Part shown: positions 31,756 to 43,768 of the stretch, piece after piece | How positions within the stretch are numbered: the first letter of the stretch is position 1 | Layout: each line of letters opens with the position of its first letter | Origin: Amblyomma americanum | Lineage: Eukaryota > Arthropoda > Arachnida > Ixodida > Ixodidae | Assembly (NCBI RefSeq): GCF_052857255.1 | Contig: NC_135507.1 | Span: forward strand, 73,997,330-74,061,329 | Length of the DNA: 64,000 bases | Direction: 5' to 3' | The notes under the pieces: generated by a model | What the model was told of the DNA's origin: nothing | Seen by the model: only the letters and a program-made list of their open reading frames with translations | Database searches by the model: none | Program-made: the position numbers and the translations under genes

Positions 31756-32602
31756 TGTTAGATGCGGGCTCCTGGTTCGCCTGTGCCGTCTCTCGCCAAG
31801 GTCGGTGTCCCCGGGTTCCGGATCGGGAGACTGCTGTAGTGGGGTTGACGAAGAGATGAGAGGGTCTTCAAGGTGAAGAAGAGACTGAAGGGTTTATTTA
31901 CATTTATACAAAGATTGAAAGAGTGAATCGGGAGCTGGCGAACACACGCCAGATCGCTGCTTAAATAGGGTCCGCTGTCCCCAGGTCCCTAGTTGGGGAA
32001 TCTAGTTCATTAAAAATGCGTCGAATCACTGTGATGTAGATCACGTGTCCAGTCTTCCGGGTCCGCCCCCAGCCACACACTCTTGCCACTTCTGGCAGAT
32101 TGGGGTCCGCGCTGTCCAGGCTTCAGTGATTAATAGCCCGAAGGGGGTCCCACTGAGAGCGTCGAAGGTCAGTCACCTGCACTTCACAGCGGTAGCGTGG
32201 GGGCGAATGGATCCCACCGCAGTTCGCAGAAGCTTTCACGTAGAGCGTGGGAAAGCACAGTCCAAGTCGAAGTTGTTTTCGAAGCACGAAGATTCCAGAG
32301 ACGTTGGCTTAGTTAAACCCGGCCGCATTTGTCACGGCTGATTTGCAGTTCCGCCGTTCGCCGGCTCCCCCGCCGTCCCCTCCGGGAGAAAAATGTCCTG
32401 GGTGGGTCCGGTGTTGAGAACAAAAGACGAGTTCACCAAAGCCTTTCTCAAACAGCAGGGGGGGGGGGGAAGGACCCTTGTAGACGCCACCACCTGCACT
32501 CGTAGCGCTGCAACCACATCGACGGCCCTTTGAAGCCTCGGTAGATTGATGATTCCCAGTGGCTTTAATATTCTTGGCATGTTGGCGTCTCCAAACGTAA
32601 CA
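31756..32602 (-). mobile_element. Solo LTR of an LTR retrotransposon
   Basis: 847 bp with ends TGTTAG and CGTAACA (TGTTA/TAACA inverted). CTAC flanks it at 31752-31755 and 32603-32606, a 4-bp target duplication. Read on the minus strand it begins TGTTACG and has a TATTTAAGC TATA-like box near 31965. An AATAAA signal follows at about 31895, so promoter, polyadenylation signal and 3' end come in the right order. No internal coding region or second LTR is present, so it arose by LTR-LTR recombination. The size and 4-bp target would fit Gypsy, and Pao cannot be excluded. Confidence 0.85.
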
Positions 32603-34335
32603 CTACCAATCCTGCGTGCGGTCCTGCACCTGCCATCTTAAGTAGTTGTTTTCTGCTATTCTCATGCCAGTAGAACCTTCCAATCTAAAAAATTTCCACC
32701 ATAAGGGTATTTTATCTTTTCTTCCCCTTAATGCACGTTCATTAGGAAACAAGCACGATGACCTTAGTTATTTAATCAATGCAAATGACATTTCTTTCGA
32801 CGCGATTGTGGTATGCGAAACGTGGTACAATGATATTTCTGTTCCGTTCCTGCCACACGACCACCAAAAATTTGCGCTACGTCGCCCCCTGAAGTGTGGT
32901 GGTGGCGTTATGCTGCTGATGAAAAACAGCTGTAACGTGTACCCTGTTCCTGAGTTTACTGTGACGACTGACGACTACGAAATAGTGACATCGCGTGACA
33001 GTTCACGATTTTTCTCGGCTCTTTATCGTCCTCCGAAGGGAGATTTGCAAAATTTCCTGCTTTTTCTTGAAAGCCTTTTTGACTTTATATCTCTTTTTCT
33101 TGTCGGTGACCTAAACAATGATATGCTCAAAACTGCCAAAGCTAAAATGATTTCTTGTCAGTTATAGAGTCGCATGGGATTTTAAACATTATAAACGAGC
33201 CAACACGTGTCACATCCATGTCAGCAACTCCACTCGATCTGTTCATCACTAATGCCGATAAAAATGTTTCTTCTTGCGGTGCGCTTGATAGGGACATCAG
33301 TGATCACTTGCCCATTTTCGCCTTCATTCATGCAAAATATGATCCTCCACCCTCCAAACGATACGCCTATTTGTGGACAAGATATAACCGATTCTTCCTT
33401 GTCATCTTTTTCAGCCGACGCTCAGCGTCATGACTAAAGCCATGTTCTTTCAAGCACTGATGTCAATGCAATGTACAAAGTCCTTGTATCTCAAATTACA
33501 GATCTTTACCGAAAGCACTTTCTATCTGTAGTGTGACGAAGGAACAAAAAATCACGGAAACCGTGGGCAACACGTGATCTTGTGAATAAAATTAACATAA
33601 ATACCGTGTTTAGTGGGAATTTGTGAAAAGAAAGGACATAAATGTATTACAAGCGTATAGAACATACGGAAATAGGGTAAATAAAGAGCTCAAAGTTTCC
33701 AAGGAAGAATACTTTGCTACCTATCTGCATGAGGCATCCCGAAACGTCGAACTCTTGTGGGAACGCCTAAATAGCATCATTAAATCAAGCAGTCATTCCA
33801 CCATTACCAGCATAAAAGTCAACAGTGAAGATATAAGTGTCACTGACCTATCTAATGCGTTCAATACGCATTTCGTCTCCATTGGGGAAACTGACCGCGC
33901 AGGTACAGCTTACTCTCCCACTACAGATTGCATCCATAATATCTCTGGAAGTATGATATTTTTTCCCACTGATGAAAGTGAAGAGATTTATGTCTATAAT
34001 AACCTCAAAAATTATAAATCTCGTGATGCGAACGACATGCAAATTGCCCCTATTAAGTACATTATTGATATCATCGCTCCACTGTTGACTAATATGTATA
34101 ACTTAGCCTTTGAACAAAATACATTTCCAGAATGAATTCAAATAGCCAAAGGTGGTTGTAATACATAAAGAAGGTGACAAAAATAATATAAATAATTTTA
34201 GTATCATCTATATTCTCCCAGTCTTATCAAAATGACTAGAAAAATTTATGCACGTGCGTCTTATTCATTTCTAGAAAGGCGTTAAATCATTTCGCCTTTC
34301 CAGCACGGTTTTCTGAAACGAAAACCCACAGAATT
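32603..34335 (+). pseudogene. CR1/Jockey-like LINE ORF2: endonuclease and start of RT
   Basis: The endonuclease domain reads LSFLPLNARSLGNKHDDL, IVVCETWYND, FSALYRPPKG, FLVGDLNNDM (catalytic Asp/Asn) and DISDHLPIFAFI (Asp-His pair), an APE-type fold. The frame shifts near 33160. Linker blocks RKPWATRDLVNKI and YRTYGNRVNKELK follow. The RT N-terminal part runs to NLAFEQNTFPE and, after stops, FQHGFLKRKPTELVS. It breaks at about 34335, where foreign LINE sequence begins. The RT motif with the first catalytic Asp is missing. Confidence 0.87.
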
Positions 34336-35035
34336 GGTTTCAGCTTGCGGAACCCCCTTCGTCCTTTTGTGCTGAGCTCGTTGCAGTTCAAGAAGCACTC
34401 TGCTCCGTGGCCGACATAACTATGCTCCCTGCGGCCCGCGTTGTCAACCGCACTGACGCCCTTCAAGTTGTCCGGTTGCTACGACGTGTTAGCCGCTGTG
34501 CCACGATATGTCAGGACATCCACCGGCTCGCGGCACGCATCCCGCAGCCAGTACGTATTGAGTGGGTCCCACGGGATCTGCTGACCTATCAAGGGCAGGC
34601 AGATTTAGCGATCCGCCTTGCGAATCCAAACTCATCACCGCCTCGGCTTCTTCATTTGGACAATTTTGCCCTCCTTTCACCAAGAAAGGAACTCCTCCGG
34701 CGCCACACACGTGCTCTCATCCCTCCGTGTGCGGTAACCCTCCCCCGCGGTCTTACCCGTGCAGAGGAGGCTGCGCTTAGGAGGATCCGGGTCGGGGTTG
34801 CCCTCACACCAGCCATCACTCGGAAGTGGCCTCAGTACCGAGAATTGTTTCCTCGGCCAGGGTGTCCGATAAGTAAACACGAGGACATTGAGGCCGGCAT
34901 TCATCACTTACTGTGGGACTGCCCAGCTCTCAAGCCTACAAGAATCCGGCACCTGATGGTAGCAGGCCTTTCACCAAGCAACCCTGCTTCATACATTGCC
35001 TGCTTCATACATGGCATTTGATTGCGTACAACACA
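34336..35035 (+). pseudogene. RNase H LINE fragment inserted in the CR1-like LINE
   Basis: An uninterrupted frame to a stop at 35021. RNase H remnants are FCAELVAVQEAL (active-site Glu), a RVVNRTDALQVVR block, and IEWVPRDLLTYQGQADLAIR, which matches the final W-V-P-x-H...AD motif with its His changed. The C-terminus has GCPISKHEDIEAGIHHLLWDC, a knuckle-like end with DIEAGIHHLLWDCPAL. The family differs from the other RNase H LINEs here, whose knuckle is C-x2-C. It ends near AATAAAG at 35043, and it is 5'-truncated. Confidence 0.78.
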
Positions 35036-35870
35036 AAACGTTAATAAAGAAACTTCAGCATTATGGCATACGGGGAAATTATAATTCTTTCTGATCACCA
35101 TACCTTCAACAACGTTCTTAGTATGTTAGCCACAGTAACTGAAATTCCAGCGTCAAAAAACTTACTTCTGGTGTCCCTCAAGGCAGTATTCTTGGTCCAC
35201 TCCTATTTGTTCTTTACATAAATGACACCTTTTTCACTATTAGCCAGGTGCAACGGATTGGATATGCAGATGATACCGCGCTCTTCATTGCCGAAGATAA
35301 CCCAAATAATTTGATACACACAGTAAATATAGCATTACAGTTTGTTAAGCATTGGTCTGATAATAACCTCCTGGTAATTAATGCAAAAAGGACGCAAGCG
35401 ATACTTTTTCGCGCAAGAAACACCACTGTCACTCCCGAAGAAAAGCTATTCCTAGCAAATGATGAAATTGAAATATCAACGCACGTTAAATCACTTGGGG
35501 TATTTTTCTCAGAAAACCTAGCCCGGGAAAGCACGTTGAAGACGTCTGCTGCAAACTAAATCGAATCGCGGGAACATTAAGCAGGAACCGGCATATGCTA
35601 CCTACAAATGCAAAAAGAATGGTATACAACGCCTTATTTTTATCCACACTTAATTATTGTCATTTTTATGGGCCACCACATCTGAAAACATTCATAAACT
35701 AACAACATGTCAAAAACGCGCAATTAGAGCCATTGCGAATATTTCGTACCGGGATCATACGTCCGCATACTTCCAACTGAAACCATGTACTCATTCCGCC
35801 TTATCTGCCAGTACAAGACTACTGTTCGCACTAAGAATCACACAGAAGACAAAATAATTCATGGGTCGAA
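35036..35870 (+). pseudogene. CR1/Jockey-like LINE ORF2: RT second part
   Basis: Resumes with KKLQHYGIRG, then GVPQGSILGPLLFVLYINDT (motif B), RIGYADDTALF (motif C, catalytic YADD), WSDNNLLVINAKRTQAILF and HVKSLGVFF. It continues with YNALFLSTLNYCHF and CQKRAIRAIANI. The region between FLKRKPTELVS and KKLQHYG that should contain the F-x-D motif A is absent. The inserted fragment therefore came with a deletion of roughly 30-40 codons. Frameshifts are near 35555 and 35660. No clear 3' tail is seen before the next SINE. Confidence 0.87.
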
Positions 35871-35939
35871 CGTTTCTGCCGCACAACATATGGCAATCAA
35901 TCTTCATCGTTTCACATCGCCGTCCTCCTGAACGCTTTT

Positions 35940-36180
35940 AGTCGCTTTGGCGTTCATGCAAACACATAAAACGCTAAGACACCCGTGTGCTGTGCGATGT
36001 CAGTGCACGTTAAAGATACCCAGGTGGTCGAAATTATTCGGGAGCCCTCCACTGCGGCACGTCTTTCAGTCTCTCATCTCTCAGTCCCTCCTTTATCCCT
36101 TCCCTTACGGCGCGGTGCAGGTGTCCAACGATATATGAGACAGATACTGCGCCATTTCCTTTCCCCAAAAACCAATTTAA
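35940..36180 (+). mobile_element. SINE, (ATT)n family, head missing
   Basis: Starts at CAAACACATAAAACGCTAAG in place of the usual ATGGAGG..AACGCTAAGG. The central domain, 3' domain and CCAAAAACCAATT are present, followed by A-rich sequence instead of ATT repeats. Confidence 0.85.
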
Positions 36181-36585
36181 AAAAAACACCCTCACTTTTA
36201 ACAAAATTAGATTGTTATGCATCCGCTTTCTGTTAGTTTCTGCACCGTTGTCTCTGCATTCATTTCTTATCTTTCACTGCGCTATGCCCAACTGTGTGAT
36301 TCATAACCCTTTCCTTTTTCTTTATATATTACAGCTAACGTCATTTCTTGCTTGCATATTGTAGTAACTACGCCCTGTACAGCGTGCATTGTATTTTGTT
36401 AGCCTCTTACTTTTTGCATCTCATGTATAAAGCCCCGACATTGCATCTATATGTATATATCCTGTACAAAACTTGTGGACGCAGTGAGTGTTCATTGTAT
36501 ATTTTTTGAACGCTGCTGAACTGTATTCAATTCCATACCATTCCAAAAACTTTTATTTCCATCAGAAATGGAGACCCACTACTCC
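36181..36585. other. No gene recognised, AT-rich
   Basis: Sequence between the SINE and the next LINE. 36260-36560 looks like a 3'-UTR-type AT-rich stretch, possibly the 3' end of the CR1-like LINE displaced by the SINE. That is a guess. Confidence 0.4.
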
Positions 36586-39300
36586 CTACCCCTGGCGCGC
36601 AGGCCTAGGGGCAGGGGCCGGGGCCAAACCTGACGCTGAGCCGCTACATCCGCGGTGTTACCTGGAACAGAACTCACCATACATTGGGCAGTGATCATTA
36701 CATTATGCAAATCACTGTCCCGTACAAACCACCCCGTTACTCCTATACAACACATAAACTGGTTAACTGGGACGCACTTCGCGCTGCATGCACGGCCCAC
36801 CCAGACACTCCTATCACAGAGATCGACGCCTGGGTGCAATCACTCAAGCATGACGTTCACCACAACACTCAACACATTGAAACGACCATCGAAACCCCTA
36901 CCCTGGACACACACCTAGCCCACCTCTGGGAGGCTTATCACAGCCTTCTGGAACGCTGGAAAGGCAATAAATATAAGAAGACACTTTAAAAGCGGCTGAC
37001 CGCGCTGCAAACAAAAATCCAACACTCGGAGGAGCTCTGCCGATCCAACTGGGGACAGATATGTGACGGCATCGCCGGAAACCTGTCCATCAAACGAGCA
37101 TGGCAACTCCTCCGACACCTCATCGACCCCACAAACACCAAATCATCAACACAACACCACGTGACACGCCTCACACACCAACATATTGACGATCCCGAGG
37201 CCCTCATAAACACACTTCAGAACACATACACCTCTCCGGGTGCCCCCACACCTCTACCCACCTACACAGGACCAGCCAATCCAACACTTGACACAGACAT
37301 CACTGAGACGGAAGTCAGAGCGGCCCTCCTGACTCTCCGAACCAACTCCGCACCTGGTGCAGACCAAATCACAAACTCCATGCTCCGTAATCTGGACGAC
37401 CAATCGATCACCCAAATTACGCAATACTTCAACCAGTGCTGGAGGGAGGGTATCCTCCCGCAGTCGTGGCGCCACGCGAAGGTAATATTCATACCCAAAC
37501 CCAACAAAACACTTACACTTCAAAACCTTCGCCCGATTTCGCTAACCTCATGCCTCGGAAACCTCTTCGAGCATGTTGTGTTAGCAAGACTCACAACGCA
37601 CATGGCGGACAACAATCTATACCCGCATAGCATGGTGGGATTCCGCCCCCATCTATCCGCACAGGACGCCATGCTGCAACTCACACATGACATTTTCGAC
37701 CCGCTTCTGCCTGGTCACACAAAAGCAGTCTTAGCTTTGGATCTCTCCAAAGCCATTGATCGCATCGAACATCAGGCGATCATGACTGCCCTATCTCCAT
37801 TGAAGGTGGGTGCGAGCACGTACGCCTACATTCAAGCATTCCTCACTGACCGCACGGCTGAGATACATTTTGGACCTCTCTCTTCCCCCTCCTACACGCT
37901 TCAGAGTATCGGAACAACTCAAGGGTCCGTCCTCTCCCCCTTCCTCTTTAACATCACCCTCATCCCCCTCGCCCGAAAATTGGCAACTATCCCCCACCTT
38001 AAGCACACTCTATGCCGACGACATCACACTGTGGACCACCCACGGCAGTGACGACGACATAGAGAACACCTTACAGGAAGCAGCCACCCTCACCCAAACT
38101 TATGCACAGAACATCGGACTGTCTTGTTCCCCAGAGAAGTCCGAACTGCTCCTCATCCGGCCTAAGAACCAACGCTCCCCCCGCTCCCCCATTGCCATCG
38201 AACTGAATGGGGACCCGGTACCGGAGGTTGACACCCTCCGCGTATTGGGCCTGCATATCCAGAACGATGGCAAAAACACCACCACCCTCAAGAAACTCAA
38301 GCAGGTTGCAGGCGCGATATCGCATCTCATCCGCAGAGTTTCGGGCCATCATAGAGGCATGAAGGAGCGCGACCTTTGTCGCACCCCTCCCACCATGAGC
38401 AGCGCCGCAGAGCCCGTGCGAAGGCACTCCACCGAGTGTACGGCTCCGAGCCGGACGCCGTATGGGTGGACGCCGCCTGCACGGGTGACGAAGCAACCGC
38501 AGCCGTGGTGGACTGCTCTTCATCCGCCCTCCTCACACTGCCTCTCCCCCCTGACACCACCCCAGAGGCTGCAGAGGAAGCCGCCATCGCAATTGCCATC
38601 GCCCGCACGGAAGCCCAATACATTTTAACAGACTCTAAGACTGCAATTCTAAATTTTGCGCGAGGCCGAGTCCACGTCCTGCTTTTGGCATACTGGGCTC
38701 GCCCGATGCACCCCCACCCCGCCGTGTAGAGCTTATATGGGTGCCGGCGCACTCCGGGAATCCCGGAAATGAGGCCGCCAACCTTTTAGCCCGAGGTTCT
38801 TTAAACCGGGTTCAGGTGGCTTCGGATCGGGGATTCGCGAGGGAGCGAATGCACTCGTTCAGCGAGATGACGCAGGCCTACAGAGCCTCGCGCCAGCTCT
38901 ACCCCCCGCCCCACCCCTCCCTAGATAACAAACACGCAACACTCTGGAGCAAACTACAGACACACACACTCCCCTCACCCCTGACCCTAGCCCACTATCA
39001 CCCCTCCTTCCCCACTCCTGCCTGCACCTTGTGCCCAGAACCATTCGCCTCTTCCCTCCACATCCTCTTCCTCTGCCCGGCGGACCTTCCCCCGCGCGGC
39101 CTAGAGGACCTCAAGACCTGGGAGGACTGGGAGACCCTGCTGCGCTCGGAGGACCCGGCCGTGCAGACAATCTCCACCGGCCGGGCTGCCAGTGTTATGG
39201 ACCTTAGGGACATAAACACTTGAGTGCAGTGGGGTCGTGCAGAGACCCAGGGGCGTGCCCCGACTTCCTCTCCAACAATAAAGTTTTTCTCTCTCTCTCT
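36586..39300 (+). pseudogene. RNase H LINE: endonuclease end, RT, RNase H, zinc knuckle
   Basis: The endonuclease C-terminus ends in TLGSDHYIM. After a long linker with a stop at 36987, the RT starts at SAPGADQITNSMLRNL. Then come ISLTSCLGNLFEHV, GFRPHLSAQDAML, VLALDLSKAIDRIEH (catalytic Asp kept) and GTTQGSVLSP (Pro to Thr). A frameshift near 38005 leads to LYADDITLW. The thumb/connection region after HRGMKERDLCR is deleted. RNase H follows: VWVDAACTGDE, EEAAIAIAIA, ILTDSKTAILNF and WVPAHSGNPGNEAANLLARG. The knuckle is CTLCPEPFASSLHILFLC. The last stop is at 39221-39223, then an AATAAAG signal and a (CT)n tail at about 39284-39303. Confidence 0.92.
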
Positions 39301-39545
39301 CTCCCTAGCTGCTACGTACTCTACCACTGTATCTGCAGCCGTTTGCAGCTTGTTCTCTATTTCTGCGTCGCTACCTTTGTTTATCCAGACGTTTATGTCG
39401 ACAGCATACATGCTGAAATTTAGGTTTTTTATTCTTCCAAGTTTAGCTGGGAGACCCCTCATTGCCAGATTGAAGAGGAGTGGGGAGAGTACCGATCTTT
39501 GTGGGGTACCTCTGTTTCCCAGCTCTGTATTCAACTGTATTCAAG
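39296..39545 (-). pseudogene. LINE RT fragment, 18-20 kb family
   Basis: Minus strand: TELGNRGTPQRSVLSPLLFN (motif B, GTPQGS changed to GTPQRS), AMRGLPAKLGRIKNLNFSM, YAVDINVW (YADD changed to YAVD), INKGSDAEIENKLQTAAD. It is close to the LINE at 18.2-20.4 kb (NRGTPQGSILSP, YADDINLW, GSDAEINQTLQAAAD). Loss of the second catalytic Asp makes it dead. It abuts the (CT)n tail of the preceding LINE tail-to-tail. Confidence 0.85.
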
Positions 39546-40497
39546 GGGACCGGCCTAAGCTGCGCATGTGCAGCTTTTCTTCCGTCGCCCCATTTCTTCA
39601 TCTCGGAGAGAAAAAGTTAGCTATGGCTTAGCTCGGCTATGCCAGGAGATACGTAGCGAGAGGTACGTTTCCCTCGCTGAGCTTGTTGTGGTCACTCTAT
39701 GCTTAGCAATGAGAGACATTGGGTATACACGTACTTTATTCATTTTGCTTGACAGAGACGAAGACTGCCCGATGATCGGTGAAGTAGCATGCAGCGGTCT
39801 CAATTTTGTCGATAGAGTATTTCGATTTGGTAGAGCCTCTTTAGTATACAAGCTCTATAGAAGTTCCCCATTGTGTAGTCTGGACGTGAGGGTCCGAAGC
39901 TAAAGTCAAACTTTTCTTTCATACACTGACTAAGAGAGTCCTGTTTCTTTTTGAAATCACCCAAAGCCACACACAACTGTGGAACCGTGCCGTATGCTGG
40001 TATACACGTGGCAACCACATCAATCGTCTGCTTGACAGATGTTGCCGGTGCCACGTAGACTCCTTGAATGGTAATGCGCTTTCCAGAAGCCCAACACAGC
40101 AGGCTTCACCATTTTTCACAGCGATCGAAGGGAGATGTCTGACAGCGGTGATACCTTGTTTCACGTACACGCAGACTCCAGTGTTCTTATTTGGTTCAAG
40201 CCAACTGCCAGGCGACAACCTCAGGATCGGAAGAGTTCATCTTCTCTATTACCGCCGTTTAGCAGCGACTGGACTCTCCTTCTCCGCATGCATGTCAAAC
40301 GTTGTGATACAGACGTAGTAGTAGTAAGTGAACGAAAGGGAAGAGGAAAAGAAAGTGCACGGGCCTGTGACTGATGTTATCGCACCAACACATCTCCGCC
40401 TTTTATGCGCAATCGTTCGCATGCGACGCGGGGTTCGTGTGAGAGCGGCGTGCGGCGAGGCGGCGACGAAGAACACGGCGCAGCTGTGGGGTCTCTC
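39546..40497. other. No gene recognised
   Basis: Short overlapping frames only. 40400-40640 is CpG-rich and leads into the motif cluster annotated next. Confidence 0.4.
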
Positions 40498-40650
40498 TGG
40501 CTATCATGGTATCGGCGCATGCGCACAACCGCTCATCCGCGTGACGTCACGCTCGGCTTTGACGGTGGAGCGGGCGCGAGGCCGCGGCGACAGCGAAGCG
40601 CGTGCCGCAGTTTGCTCCTCTTTGGTTGCCATGGTAACGGCTCATGCGCA
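40498..40650. promoter_or_regulatory. Promoter-like motif cluster with duplicated X-box/NRF1 module
   Basis: GCGCATGCGC at 40515-40524 is a perfect NRF1-type palindrome. TGACGTCA at 40542-40549 is a full CRE. GTTGCCATGGTAAC at 40625-40638 is a perfect RFX X-box palindrome. CATGCGCA follows at 40643-40650. The segments at about 40498-40529 and 40624-40655 are related copies: X-box-like, short spacer, CATGCGCACAA. The surrounding 240 bp is CpG-rich. It could be a real promoter or part of a dispersed repeat. No downstream coding exon was recognised. Confidence 0.45.
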
Positions 40651-40852
40651 CAATTGACCTCTCCCATATACCGCGAAATGCTCGACTGGTAGCCCGGTGT
40701 AGCTCCCGCTACAAAATACATTTGACTTGACTTGGCTTGAAATAATATAAAAATAAGAAATCAAACCGACCATTCCCTTTCAGTCGGACGCTGTCTGTAC
40801 TTGCGTGACGATTAGCGCCAGCTTATGCGGACGCCATGAAGACCGTTGTACG

Positions 40853-40977
40853 GGTTTGGTTTTTTGGTTTTTATGGAGAAAGAAAATGGCCCAGTATCTG
40901 TCTCATATATCGGCGGACACCTGAACCGCGCAGTAAGGGAAGGGATAAAGGCGGGAGTGAAAGGAGAACGGAAGAAA
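40853..40977 (-). mobile_element. SINE 3' domain flanking the satellite
   Basis: GGTTTTTATGGAGAAAGAAA, GGCCCAGTATCTGTCTCATA, GGACACCTGAACCGCGCAG, AAGGGATAAAGGCGGGAGTG: the 3' domain of the (ATT)n-family SINE, in minus orientation. Instead of reaching the central domain it runs into a tandem array. Confidence 0.88.
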
Positions 40978-43768
40978 GGGGTGGTGTAGTGGCGGGCTCC
41001 GGAATAATTTCGACCACAAGAAAGGAAGAAAGGGGGTGCTGTAGTGGCGGGCTCCGGAACAATTTCAACCACAAGAAAGGAAGGGGGTGCTGTAGTGGCG
41101 GGCTCCGGAATAATTTCGACCACAAGAAAGGAAGAAAGGGGGTGCTGTAGTGGCGGGCTCCGGAACAATTTCAACCACAAGAAAGGAAGGGGGTGCTGTA
41201 GTGGCGGGCTCCGGAATAATTTCGACCACAAGAAAGGAAGAAAGGGGGTGCTGTAGTGGCGGGCTCCGGAACAATTTCAACCACAAGAAAGGAAGGGGGT
41301 GCTGTAGTGGCGGGCTCCGGAATAATTTCGACCACAAGAAAGGAAGAAAGGGGGTGCTGTAGTGGCGGGCTCCGGAACAATTTCAACCACAAGAAAGGAA
41401 GGGGGTGCTGTAGTGGCGGGCTCCGGAATAATTTCGACCACAAGAAAGGAAGAAAGGGGCTGCTGTAGTGGCGGGCTCCGGAGTAATTTTGACCACAAGA
41501 AAGGAAGAAAGGGGGTGCTGTAGTGGCGGGCTCCGGAACAATTTCAACCACAAGAAAGGAAGGGGGTGCTGTAGTGGCGGGCTCCGGAATAATTTCGACC
41601 ACAAGAAAGGAAGAAAGGGGGTGCTGTAGTGGCGGGCTCCGGAACAATTTCAACCACAAGAAAGGAAGGGGGTGCTGTAGTGGCGGGCTCCGGAATAATT
41701 TCGACCACAAGAAAGGAAGAAAGGGGGTGCTGTAGTGGCGGGCTCCGGAACAATTTCAACCACAAGAAAGGAAGGGGGTGCTGTAGTGGCGGGCTCCGGA
41801 ATAATTTCGACCACAAGAAAGGAAGAAAGGGGGTGCTGTAGTGGCGGGCTCCGGAACAATTTCAACCACAAGAAAGGAAGGGGGTGCTGTAGTGGCGGGC
41901 TCCGGAGTAATTTCGACCACAAGAAAGGAAGAAAGGGGGTGCTGTAGTGGCGGGCTCCGGAGTAATTTCGACCACAAGAAAGGAAGAAAGGGGGTGCTGT
42001 AGTGGCGGGCTCCGGAGTAATTTCGACCACAAGAAAGGAAGAAAGGGGGTGCTGTAGTGGTGGGCTCCGGAACAATTTCAACCACAAGAAAGGAAGGGGG
42101 TGCTGTAGTGGCGGGCTCCGGAATAATTTCGACCACAAGAAAGGAAGAAAGGGGGTGCTGTAGTGGCGGGCTCCGGAACAATTTCAACCACAAGAAAGGA
42201 AGGGGGTGCTGTAGTGGCGGGCTCCGGAGTAATTTCGACCACAAGAAAGGAAGAAAGGGGGTGCTGTAGTGGTGGGCTCCGGAACAATTTCAACCACAAG
42301 AAAGGAAGGGGGTGCTGTAGTGGTGGGCTCCGGAGTAATTTCGACCACAAGAAAGGAAGAAAGGGGGTGCTGTAGTGGCGGGCTCCGGAGTAATTTCGAC
42401 CACAAGAAAGGAAGAAAGGGGGTGCTGTAGTGGTGGGCTCCGGAACAATTTCAACCACAAGAAAGGAAGGGGGTGCTGTAGTGGCGGGCTCCGGAATAAT
42501 TTCGACCACAAGAAAGGAAGAAAGGGGGTGCTGTAGTGGCGGGCTCCGGAACAATTTCAACCACAAGAAAGGAAGGGGGTGCTGTAGTGGCGGGCTCCGG
42601 AGTAATTTCGACCACAAGAAAGGAAGAAAGGGGGTGCTGTAGTGGCGGGCTCCGGAACAATTTCAACCACAAGAAAGGAAGGGGGTGCTGTAGTGGCGGG
42701 CTCCGGAGTAATTTCGACCACAAGAAAGGAAGAAAGGGGGTGCTGTAGTGGCGGGCTCCGGAGTAATTTCGACCACAAGAAAGGAAGAAAGGGGGTGCTG
42801 TAGTGGTGGGCTCGGGAACAATTCAACCACAAGAAAGGAAGGGGGTGCTGTAGTGGCGGGCTCCGGAATAATTTCGACCACAAGAAAGAACGGAAGAAAG
42901 AAAGTGGGTGCTGTAGTGGCGGGTTCCGAAACAATTTCGACCACAAGAAAGGAAGAAAGGGGGTGCTGTAGTGGCGGGCTCCGGAATAATTTCGACCACA
43001 AGAAAGGAAGAAAGGGGTGCTGTAGTGGCGGGCTCCGGAGTAATTTCGACCACAAGAAAGGAAGAAAGGGGGTGCTGTAGTGGCGGGCTCCGGAGTAATT
43101 TCGACCACAAGAAAGGAAGAAAGGGGGTGCTGTAGTGGTGGGCTCGGGAACAATTCAACCACAAGAAAGGAAGGGGGTGCTGTAGTGGCGGGCTCCGGAA
43201 TAATTTCGACCACAAGAAAGAACGGAAGAAAGAAAGTGGGTGCTGTAGTGGCGGGTTCCGAAACAATTTCGACCACAAGAAAGGAAGAAAGGGGGTGCTG
43301 TAGTGGCGGGCTCCGGAATAATTTCGACCACAAGAAAGGAAGAAAGGGGTGCTGTAGTGGTGGGCTCCGGAGTAATTTCGACCACAAGAAAGGAAGAAAG
43401 GGGGTACTGTAGTGGCGGGCTTCGGAATAATTTCGACCACAAGAAAGGAAGAAAGGGGTGCTGTAGTGGCGGGCTCCGGAGTAATTTCGACCAGAAGAAA
43501 GGAAGAAAGGGGGTGCTGTAGTGGCGGGCTCCGGAATAATTTCGACCACAAGAAAGGAAGAAAGGGGTGCTGTAGTGGTGGGCTCCGGAGTAATTTCGAC
43601 CACAAGAAAGGAAGAAAGGGGGTGCTGTAGTGGTGGGCTCCGGAGTAATTTCGACCACAAGAAAGGAAGAAAGGGGGTACTGTAGTGGCGGGCTCCGGAA
43701 TAATTTCGACCACAAGAAAGGAAGAAAGGGGGTGCTGTACTGGCGGGCTCCGGAACAATTTCGACCAC
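40978..43768. repeat. SINE-derived satellite array, about 50 monomers
   Basis: Monomers come in two main forms. A is 55 bp (CCGGAATAATTTCGACCACA to GGCGGGCT), and B is 51 bp with CCGGAACAATTTCAACCACA and a missing GAAA. A and B alternate as a 106-bp dimer over 41044-41350 and 41523-41900. Further on, A-type runs dominate, and a 332-bp higher-order block repeats exactly in register at 42748-43079 and 43080-43411. The monomer equals the SINE stretch from AAGAAAGGAAGAAAGG to TTCGACCAC, so it grew from inside a SINE. Frames of up to 403 codons across the array are artefacts. Confidence 0.95.

Noticed and set aside
42557..43768. 403-codon minus-strand open frame and many 70-110-codon plus-strand frames across the satellite
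   Set aside because: They repeat the same peptide because the DNA is a 51-55 bp tandem repeat. Every strand is open, and the array derives from a non-coding SINE.
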